NCBI RefSeq assembly: GCF_036373705.1
Contig: NW_027102725.1
Span: forward strand, 1 to 64,000
From: Amia ocellicauda
Lineage: Eukaryota; Chordata; Actinopteri; Amiiformes; Amiidae
DNA length: 64,000 nucleotides
Reading direction: 5' to 3'
Numbering within the stretch: position 1 is the stretch's first letter; the number at the start of each line of letters is the position of its first letter. Below the pieces are notes generated by a model. It did not search any database, had not been told where the DNA came from, and saw only the letters and a list, made by a program, of their open reading frames with translations. The translations under genes and the position numbers were made by a program. Below, one piece after another: positions 10,775 to 20,451 of this stretch.

Positions 10775-13085
10775 GGAGGAGTAGAATTAGACACACGGAA
10801 AGGAACATAGAAACTCGCTGCCTAAATCCCACTGCTATTTATAAAATCACTATCCTCTTGCCAAATGCTAGCTTTATCAAAAGAAGGATCTGCAGATGAA
10901 TTATTAAATAATTTCAACAATACACTAAGCACTGCTTTAGTAGCCCCATTAAGGACACGACAAATAAAAACCAACAAAACACTCACCGTGGTTCGACGAA
11001 CAACCCGCGTTTTCTTTTTAATACAATAGCGACACTTACTAACCAGAAGGTAAAGCCTTCAGAGGTCATCCCCCCCAATTTCACCTGTAGTGACTTCGTG
11101 GATCATTTCAATAGCAAAGTTAACAGCATTAGAAAACAGATAGAACAGGAAACATACACAGATTTTATAGCTGACACATGCAGTCCTTCACAGCCCCTGC
11201 CTACCTTGGACTCGTTTAACGTAGTAAATCACCAGGAATTGGTCTCCTTAATTACTAAAATGAAAACAACAACCTGCGCACTAGACCCTATACGCACTAA
11301 ACTGCTAAAACAATCTCTGCCATGAATTATTCACAGAATACACAATATTATCAATGTCTCTTTATTCTCAGGATCTGTTCCTGAATCATTTAAAATAGCT
11401 GTAATTAAACCACTTCTTAAGAAACCCAGTGTCGACCCTAACCAACTTAAACACTATCGACCTATCTCAAACCTTCCCTTCCTTTCTAAGGTTCTAGAGA
11501 AAGTAGTTGCAAACCAACTGCAAGCTTTTTTAACCGATAATCACCTTTATGAAGAATTTCAATCAGGCTTCCGTTCCGGCCTGAGTACAGAAACGGCCCT
11601 GTTAAAAGTATTGAATGACGTGTTTCAGTCCTCCAATGTAGGGCACACCAGTGTTATTATTTTATTAGACTTAAGTGCGGCTTTTGACACAATCGACCAC
11701 AAAATCTTGATACACCGCTTAGAAAACCGTATTGGCCTATCTCGCAATGTGCTTTCATGGTTTAAATCATATCTGTCAAACAGACTCCAATATGCACAGA
11801 TTAACGAGAACCACTCAAATTTAACTGAGGTTAAGTACGGAGTCCCACAGGGCTCAGTCCTCGGACCTGTACTTTTTTCATTGTACATGCTCCCTTTAGG
11901 TGATATCATTCGACGACATAATATTAACTTTCACAGTTACGCAGACGACACACAATTATATCTGTCAGTAAATCCTAACAACACCATAGACCTAGAAAAA
12001 TGAATCTGCTGTCTGTCTGAGATTAAAACATGGATGACAAAAAAAATTCTTATGCTTAATTCTGACAAAACAGAAGTCATAATTTTAGGAGACAAAAATC
12101 GAACTGTTCATCATTCACTAACAAAACTGAGTAATGATAACTTTAATTTCTCCCCTAAGGGGATGGCATGAAACCTGGGTGTCATCTGTGATCATAATCT
12201 ATCTTTTGAATCACACATTCAGAATGTGTCGAGATCTTCCTTCCTCCAGCTTAGAAACATTGCTAGACTAAGACAATTCCTCTCGTTACAGGACACTGAG
12301 AAATTGATACACGCATTTGTTACATCTAGATTGGACTACTGTAATGCCATTCTGTCAGGCAGCACAAACAGAGCTATTTGTGCACTTCAGTCCAAAATGC
12401 TGCTGCAAGAATCCTAACAAAAACATAAAAACATGAACACATCACTCCAGTATTGGCTTCTCTTCACTGGCTGCCCGTGCACTACAGGATAGACTTTAAA
12501 GTGCTCTTATTAACATGTAAAGCACTAAAGGGACTGGCACCTCCCTACCTGTCTGATGAGGCACAACCCATCCCAGAAGCACCTCACAATGGAGGGTCAA
12601 CGGGGCATCCACACCCAAGGTTTGATGAGCCATCGCAACCCAAAGCCTGTTGATGGTCCAAACCCTCCACCCCCGATGGCCAGCGAGAGGCCTCCTCCAC
12701 AGGGAAGACCACAGCCAGCAGCACCGATAAAGAACTTTCTGATCTCCTTGCTGCTGTAATAAGTATACTGCCTGGAGGGGAGGCAACCATTAGGCCTAGG
12801 CCCTAGGCCGTGGACCCCCAGAGATTCATTTTCTCCTACATGCCATTCTTAGGAGTTTTCTTGTTTTTCTCTCCTCCGTTCCTAAATGCTTTATTTACTT
12901 AAATGTTCACTCACTTTATTCTAGATCATGTAAAATGTTTACAGGTCTATATTTGATTTTATTGTATTTATGTTTTTTATTTTGCTGTACGTTTGTTGTA
13001 TGTTTACCAGTCTGTAAAGCACTCTGTGGCTACCCTGCGAAGGGCGCTATACAAATAAAAATTGATTGATTGATTGATTGATTGA
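10775..13085 (+). mobile_element. Second L2-type LINE nested in the first
   Basis: A 5'-truncated element. Translation gives the end of the endonuclease/linker (WFDEQPAFSF near 11005), a frame at 11098-11325 with KMKTTTCALDPIRTKLLK, then RT at 11611-12003 with AAFDTIDHKIL, YGVPQGSVLGPVLFSLY and SYADDTQLYL (catalytic YADD about 11938-11949). SRLDYCNAILSG (about 12330) and LHWLPVHYRIDFK (about 12455) follow. The 3' end reads GCGAAGGGCGCTATACAAAT and then (ATTG)n. A 5-bp TTGTA duplication flanks it (10770-10774 and 13086-13090). Several stops and frame changes mark it as dead. Confidence 0.85.
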
Positions 13086-13090
13086 TTGTA

Positions 13091-13185
13091 CTTCACTGTA
13101 TTTTTGCAGTTATGTTGTAAGTCGCCCTGGATAAGGGCGTCTGCCAAGAAATAAAAATATTAATAATAATAATAATAATAATAAA
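13091..13185 (+). mobile_element. L2 3' UTR end, right part of the interrupted copy
   Basis: It resumes the 3' UTR that was cut at 10774 and ends with GTAAGTCGCCCTGGATAAGG and an (AAT)n tract. Confidence 0.8.
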
Positions 13186-13248
13186 TGGGTACAAATGTAA
13201 GTCGCCCTGGATAAGAGCGTCTGCTAAATGACAAATAATGTAATGTAA
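13186..13248 (+). mobile_element. SINE 3' part (continues from 10364)
   Basis: AATGGGTACAAATGTAAGTC then CCCTGGATAAGAGCGTCTGC, the LINE-shared tail of the SINE whose head is at 10226-10364. Confidence 0.75.
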
Positions 13249-14136
13249 ACTCTGCCACCTACTGTTTGACATGTTAAATAGATAAATTCTGTGATCAAAT
13301 TGCATTTCAACGATACAAACCAAGACCAGTTAGGGGAATTAAGAATTAAATATTTGAGACCCAAAGAAAGTAGAGATTAACTTTAAAGCTTTCCTTTTAT
13401 ACAAGTTAAAATGGTATTTCCACAACACAGTCCTTAATTCCTGTCATTTCTTTGGGGATTGTGTGCTGGAAATAAATCACATTGACCATTTATAATGTGC
13501 TCTTTTTAGGGGTTTTAACAACTGATACAGAAAACATTGTCAATAATGTATAATATCCTTACAAAAATGAATTATCTATAGCTGTACTTTAAGATTTACT
13601 TGCTTATTTATTTGGTGATCCTATTTTTGAACCCAGAAACATTGTGGAAATATCTCAGGTTCATGTTTAACTTACAGTTTCTCTGCTGTTCCTATGGATG
13701 TTTTACACCATCCCCCTTAAAGTATTCTTTATTTATTAATATGCTGTAAATGCATTGTTTGCTAGGGCTGTTAAGAGGGACATGAAGTCTTTGAAAATTG
13801 ATATGTTTCACTGACTATTCAAAATGTATCAACACTATTTTCCTGGAAATTACACAAAATTAAAGGTGAAAAATGCACGTTACTGAGACTAATGTGTTAA
13901 TATATTTCTATATTGGATAATAATAATCATAGTAATGCAGTAAACTAGGTATTTTGAATAGATGAGTAATGCATTACATGCATTTGCTGGCAGTTTGTAA
14001 TAGCAGGACTTTCTTTATGTTTGTACACTTATGTCCTCATTACTGGCATATTCCACTGAGGAGCTGTTTCCAATTGTCAACGGTGACTGTTGGGGTAAAA
14101 TTGCCTCCTATGTATTGTATATACCCACTGTATAAC
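13249..14136. other. Unassigned AT-rich DNA
   Basis: No gene, RNA or recognisable repeat was seen. The sequence is AT-rich with short chance frames only. Confidence 0.5.
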
Positions 14137-14683
14137 TGTTAGAAAATATAGGAAACTTTCCAGTAAGTTACTAGTTAGGAACTGTGAGTTATTCATAACT
14201 TTACTTATTATCTATGTCTTATGCACACTGCTGAAATAGCTTGCAGAACTGCTTGTAATCCAAGCAGCTGTGGCAGACACAAAACATGTTGTTCGTACAG
14301 TATGTGCTACATTTTCCCCTTCCCGAAACACAAATATATTATGGGTTACACACATCCTCGGACAATAACATTCCCACGAGGCATGACATGTGCACCTGCT
14401 TGTGGGAACACTGCAAAATCAGTACTATTATGGTGTGTAACTACATATCGGGACTGCCCCGTAACTATCACTGAAGATGTTTGTTAGACTGTATAAAGGC
14501 TGTGTGAAACTTTCAATAAACTGAAGATAAACGAACAGACTACTTCTGTGTCTGTGCATTTTTCTTCCCGAGCGCTCGTCTCCTGCTGAAAAGTCTCCCC
14601 TGTAGCTGAAATGCTGACTGACCTGACTGCCCGATTCACTGGGATCCGAAGGGCTGCTTCAACTGAAGCGTTGTACCTTAACA
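14137..14683 (+). mobile_element. Probable solo LTR (fossil)
   Basis: The 547-bp segment begins TGTTAGAAA and ends CCTTAACA, so it has TG...CA ends with a short inverted terminus. It carries a TATA-like GTATAAAGG near 14492 and AATAAA near 14515 in the right order for an LTR. No internal retroviral sequence adjoins it and no clear target duplication was seen. Family unassigned. Confidence 0.5.
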
Positions 14684-14719
14684 GTGACCTTGACAGATTT
14701 CCCTTCAAATAACCGAGAT

Positions 14720-16336
14720 GTTTGATAGAGTCAGTGGGACATTAGTTATAGAATCAATAGCAAACTGTGATCACAATATGGTCATCTTTGAGGCATTCTT
14801 TCTAGAAACAAGGCCCAAGTCTAAAGCAATGGTCTACAATTTTGGTCTACCTTGAAGGTATGAGGCGACACTTGGAAGAGGTAGACTGGAGCACACTGGA
14901 TCAGATTCAGTTGAAAATGGATGGGTATATTTAAGAATATACTACTTGAGGCTCAGGAGAAATTTATACCAAAACTTAGCAAATTGAGGACCAAAAAACA
15001 TTGGCCAAAATGGTTTAATGGAAGTATGCAAAAAAATTTGAAGAGAGAGAAAATGTGGTATAGCGCATACAAAAGGGATAGAGACTAAACAAAATACAAA
15101 GAATATGTTGAACTGCAAATAGATCTTAAGAAAGGGATCAGGAAAGCAAAGAGGGAAATAGAAAGAAACATAGCTCTATAACTAATGCAAAGAGCTTTTT
15201 TCAATACTACAACAGCAAGAGGTCAATAAAGGATGAAGTGAAACAGATAGAGGGCAAAAATTGAAGTATTTTGGAAAATGAACAAGATATGGTAAATGTT
15301 CTAAATGAGTATTTTAGAGGTTTTTACAAAAGAAAAAACAGATAACATGCCACAGGATAATAACCAGTCCAGTCAAACCCTAAGAGAGATCAGGAAAAAT
15401 GAGGTGGAGGTACTACAGGGACTAGCAGAATTAAAAACAAACAAATCACCTAGGCCAGATGGTATATTTCCAACAGTACTTAAAGAAATGTGGGAAATTA
15501 TTTACAGGCCGCTAACTCAAATATTCCAAAAGACACTTAGAACAGGGGATGTGCCAACTGACTGGAAGATAGCAAATGTCATACCAATCCACAAGAAAGG
15601 GGACAAAACTGAGCCAGGAAATTACAGACCAATCAGTCTCACCTGCATTACTTGTAAAATGTTGGAAAAAATGATTAGACAGAAATAGAGGAGCATTTTA
15701 ATGAAAACCATATTCTTGGAGATAGTCAACATGGGTTTAGACGAGGCAGATCATGTCTTACAAATGTATTAGAGTTTTTTGAACATGCAACTGCAGCTGT
15801 AGATCATGTGAAAACACATGATATGATATACGTACATTTTCAAAAAGCTTCTGATAAGGTTCCACACCAAAGACTGATCCTCAAATTGGAAGCTGTAGGC
15901 ATTCAGGGTAATGTAAGTAGTAGATTATGAACTGGTTGATGTAGAGGAAACAGAGGGTGTCGATTAGAGGAGTTGCTTCTATCTGGAGTGAGGTTGTTAG
16001 TGGAGATCCACAGGGATCAGTGTTAGGGCCATTGCTTTTAAATCAAGGGCAGTGATGTTCAGACTGTACGATGCACTAGTTAGAGCTGATGTCCTACTGA
16101 GATGTCCTACTGAGAGACTGAGGAACTGAACCTTTTCACCCTGGAACAGAGGAGACTACATGGGGACTTGATTCAAGTCTTCAAAATCATGAAAGGCATC
16201 GACCACATCAAACCAGAGGAGCTTTTCCAGATCAGCAGAGACACAAAAAGAAATTGGGCTTCAAAGCATTCAAGACGGAAAACAGGAGACACTTCTTCAC
16301 ACATAGAGTTGTCACAATCTGGAACAAACTCCCCAG
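14720..16336 (+). mobile_element. CR1-type LINE, ORF2 remnant (left of hAT insertion)
   Basis: Translation follows the CR1/jockey-group ORF2 from the end of the endonuclease region (VSGTLVIESIANCDHNMV, near 14725). It passes through KKGIRKAKREIERNIAL (about 15130-15180), the RT start NKSPRPDGIFPTVLKEM and KGDKTEPGNYRPISLTC in the 15305-15688 frame, to the C-terminal LNLFTLEQRRLHGDLIQVFK (about 16120-16190). A large internal deletion removes the YADD region (junction around 16040-16060), and there are many frame breaks. The better preserved relative is at 35641-37512. The 3' end continues after 17068. Confidence 0.85.
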
Positions 16337-17067
16337 TAGGGTTTCCAAAATCGGGGGAAAATTCCAGGCCAGGGTTTTTGGAGTTTAAATTTCATAAACC
16401 CTGGGTCCCCGGGGCATCTGTGATTGAAGCCAGATTATCTCATAGGCATATAAATTGAATAAATAATCAAAATGGAAACAAAATTAAATAAATAAAAAAC
16501 ACACTGTTAGACACATCAAACGTATGCTTGAACTCCTCGGATCTTAGTTTTCCCCCTTATTTTAATCATTAAACTACAACCTGGCCATATCATCAATGTT
16601 ATTCTAAATAAGTAAAATAATACATGTCATTTTTGTGTCTGTATTTTATGTGAAGCTAAAATTAAACACGAACTCAGTTCATTCACAGAGTTATTATGTA
16701 TTGATCATTTGTATGAACTGAAGTGACCTTGTAGAGCCCCCAGCTGTTTGCAATACGTTGTTTGCATACTTTTTGCATTTGTAGGAAGTAGAACCAAACC
16801 GAGCTTGGATCAGAACATTTTTTTTGAACTCCTCGTATTTTGCAACAGTGCTCAATTATATTGTAGGTTACGGAATGAACATCAATCTTCTCACCGAATG
16901 AAAAAACACAAGATCTCACTGAGGCTCTGTGCACGCAAGTATGATTTTTGTTGGTTTGTTTCTCAGCCCCGGTTTTATACCCATGCCAAACCCGGGCTTG
17001 TGAGATTGACAAATCGTCCGGGTTGCCCGGGTTTTCGGTACCACGGGTCCCCGGGCTGGAAACACTA
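16337..17067. mobile_element. hAT MITE inserted in CR1 (731 bp)
   Basis: Ends TAGGGTTTCC and (reverse complement) TAGTGTTTCC form short inverted termini. A perfect 8-bp duplication CTCCCCAG flanks the insert (16329-16336 and 17068-17075), as expected for hAT. The CR1 copy at 18560 has ACTCCCCAGCGATGTGG uninterrupted, which confirms the empty site. Read on the minus strand the right end has a TATA-like GGGTATAAAAC near 16975, which may be the promoter of the parent element. No transposase is coded. Confidence 0.88.
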
Positions 17068-17215
17068 CTCCCCAGTGATGTGGTTGAAGCTGAAAATTTG
17101 GGAACAATTAAAATCAGACTGGATAGGATCCTTGGATCACTTAGTTATTAATGGACACCAAACGAGCACGATGTGGCAAATGACCTCCTCTCGTTTGTAA
17201 ACTTTCTTATGTTGT
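17068..17215 (+). mobile_element. CR1 LINE 3' end (right of hAT insertion)
   Basis: Resumes CR1 with GATGTGGTTGAAGCTGAAAA and ends in the family 3' sequence CTCCTCTCGTTTGTAAAC followed by TTATGTTGTTATGTT, the short direct-repeat tail typical of CR1. Confidence 0.85.
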
Positions 17216-18494
17216 TATGTTAAATATTTGAAAAAGATTTGGAAATGCTTGTGCTCTGTGCAACGGAAATGATAACAGTGCTACTCTTGGGACAAGAAAA
17301 GGTTCACATATATGTCGCTTATGCTCACAATGTATTTAATTTACCAGCAATTCAATGAATTGTGCACTGTGCGGTAGATATACCAGATCACAGAGTGTGG
17401 AGGGGGTGATGTGGGGAAGTGTGGGCCCCTGCTTTGGACCCTGGGGCCCTGCAGAGGTCTGCGGCCCGGTGTGGGTGCCTAGGCTGGTGTTGGTGCCTGC
17501 TGACCACTGTCCACCCTTGACCAGGAGACGGCGCTACAATCAGGCCCTATTTAATGCATGGGATTACCGGCGCAGTTCTGTCCTATCAGAGTTGGTTTCT
17601 CTGCTTGAAGGTGGGACTAAGCAGACTGACAATCCAGAGAGCCTTTCACGGGTTCAATTACTGTAAAGACAAAGCGGGGGAAAGTAATAGCGAAGTTTGG
17701 AAACAGGACGGACATCAGCTCTCATCTCAAGAACCCCGATCCTGTGCTGTTGCTTCAGAGGAAACACTGCGCTGATCTAAGAGGATTTCACAGACGCAAT
17801 GTCTCATTTCAAGGGATATATCAAAACTGCAAGCGCCTTGCTTCAGTCACTGCGTGAAAGAAGCTGCAATCTGTGGCCCGAAGGTGGACATTGCATTGCG
17901 CATATATGTCACTTTCCCAGTTGCGTGGCTGTGCAGGTCGCTCTGTGTGTAACCCGGCCTGTGCAGAACAGGGCGCCTCTACAGTGGGGCTGACAGACTG
18001 AGCGCTCACTCTGAAGCCCTTAAAGCACCACCTGGGTTTTGGTGACATCATCAAAGACTTGGCTTCCTGAAAATCCAGAGGAAAACACATGTAAGGTAGG
18101 CCCTCTCTCTAGACTTACAGCCTTGTATTGATGAATAGGGTTGTTCCGCTCATTTTACAGGAGGGGGTGCCAGCCTACTAGCTCTGCTGTTGATCGGGAG
18201 TTACAGGCCACTCGTGTGTGTTGTGGACTTGGACTGAGGGACACTTGTGCTGCTCGTTGCTTGTTGTGTTGGCGCTGATGTGATAAGCCATGCAGATCAA
18301 ATGTTGATCCTTAATGATCAGTAGTGCGACTCTTCACCAGCAAAAGACAGCATCCAGGGAAAGCCACGCTGCCCGCCTCTCAGACTCGGGTCGGGTTGTA
18401 AAAGTGCGCAGTGTGAGCCTGGCTGAGGGACTGATTCTTTTGTGAGGCGATGCGAACCGATTGAGTGACTCGATTCAGTGTGTTTGGACACAAA
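17216..18494. other. Unassigned DNA with a GC-rich segment
   Basis: 17380-17540 is GC-rich and 17550-18100 has a few short frames without motifs. No promoter, RNA gene or repeat was recognised with confidence. Confidence 0.45.
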
Positions 18495-18725
18495 TGGAAA
18501 TTGGGCTTCAAGCCATTCAAGACAGAAAACAGGAGACACTTGTTCACACAGAGAGTTATTACAATCTGGAACAGACTCCCCAGCGATGTGGTTGAAGCCA
18601 CAATTTGGGAACATTCAGAAATAGACTGGATGTGATCCTTGGATCATTTAGTTATTAATGGACACCAAACGAGCTGATGGGTCGAGTGGCCTCTCGTTTC
18701 TGAACTGTATTATGTTGTTCTGATA
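18495..18725 (+). mobile_element. CR1 LINE 3' fragment
   Basis: Contains AAATTGGGCTTCAAGCCATTC, the GACTCCCCAGCGATGTGG block and the 3' sequence AATGGACACCAAACGAGC. It ends immediately upstream of the putative promoter of the eIF4G-like gene. Confidence 0.85.
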
Positions 18726-18736
18726 TGTGTTGGGTA

Positions 18737-18773
18737 TGACGTCAGTTGTTGTCAGTTGCATACGTAACAGTTG
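18737..18773 (+). promoter_or_regulatory. CRE plus three MYB-type motifs upstream of eIF4G-like gene
   Basis: A full palindromic CRE, TGACGTCA, sits at 18737-18744. CAGTTG motifs follow at 18743-18748, 18753-18758 and 18768-18773, the last within TAACAGTTG. The cluster is about 150-180 bp before the ATG at 18920. No TATA box is obvious. CRE and MYB sites together are common in germ-line promoters of vertebrates; a germ-line role here is inference only. Confidence 0.45.
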
Positions 18774-18919
18774 CTGGAATTCGATTCTGTTTGCTCTGTG
18801 GATATTGCCTAATTAGAGCTGATAGTGTGTTTGGAGACGGAGTCGTACGGTTGATTGATTTTACCTCTGAGTAATTTCAGTGTTCCCGAGAGCCTTTTGG
18901 TTGTATTGAATTCAAAAGC

Positions 18920-20377
18920 ATGGCAGCGATTGCAAACTTCAAGTTTTGTCTTGAAGACTCCGCAAGATTCAGGTAGGCCGTTTCATTAATCTATCTTTTT
19001 CTTTTCATTGCAGCAGGGTATGTATAGCCTACATTTTTTTAAATGACATATTGTGAATAATAATGTTCTTCACCAGTACAAGATCGTGTGAATTGCTCCT
19101 AAGCATAGGTGTGTAGCTACAAATTGAACCATTATTCTCGTTTATTGATTACTGTATGAGAGGATGTGAATATGGTGAACTGGATATGGTATAAATACAA
19201 AATAAACCTGGGTCATTTCAACGCCGAATGGTAGGGATTTTGAGCCGACGTCTAAAATGTATTGCTTTCATTATTTCGTAATCCTCGGCACAACCAAGAC
19301 TCCTGTGGAAATGTTGTTGCTTTCAAATTATGTTGCAGGTGTAATTATGTCCCTGATGAGAAGGAGAAAAATGAGCGTCAGTTCCTGCTGGACTTAGAGT
19401 TCATCTGTGACAGGCTGCAGAAACTCCGCATTAGCGATGTGGTCCTGGCTAAGGTATGCAGCCCCCTGCTTGTCTAGGAGACCCTAGAGTTTTATTTTCA
19501 TGTTTTTATATATAAATCCTTCTGATTGAGATGGTTACCTGCATTGTTCTGATGGATCTGTTTAATGCTGATCTTGGACATTTGTCTCATTTGTACTTTT
19601 TGTCAACTGCTGTCTAATTGCGATTGTTATTTAGATGACTGTATGTGTGTTACCTGCCTACAATTAAGAAGGCTCCCACAGTGGGTGATGACCCCGAGGT
19701 CATTAAGACCCAGGTATGTAGGAGCAGAGGACACGGTTCATGTTTGGGGGGGTGGGAATAATAATTTGCTAGTCTAGTAAAGGGGATTGTGGGTAAAATT
19801 TGAGCCCCACTGATGATCTATTTGTAGTGCATTGGTGTCTGGGCCACTGACCTCTACTGATGGAGAAGATGAACTGAGGGGCTGAGTACGCTCACATGCA
19901 CCCACCTCTCCAGAACAAATAAAAACACGGACTTGGCCGAGGTTTGCAGAACTAACTCTTTTTCCTTCCTTCCCTCCTCCCCCCTTTCCCCTTCAACAGG
20001 AGCTCTTCCGCAGGGTGAGTGGTATTCTGAACAAGCTGACCCCACAGATGTTCCAGCCGTGGATGCGTCAAGTGAACGAGCTGACCATCGACACGGAGCA
20101 GCGACTCCAGGGTGTCATGGAGCTCATCTTCGAGAAGGCCGTCTCCGAACCCAACTTCTCCGCCTCATACGCCAATATGTGCCAGTGCCTTCTGAGGGTG
20201 AGAGAAGGAGGGTGACGGGGAGAGTGAAGTGAAAGAGGGAGGGAGGGAATGGTAGAGGATTGTGAAGATGCTATTTGTGTAAATTTGAACTTGTAAAATG
20301 TATTACGACTTGAACTGCTCTGTATTATTGCACTTTGTATTGCTCTTATATTGGACAAGGACATCTGCTAGGAAATA

Positions 20378-20451
<74 letters not shown>

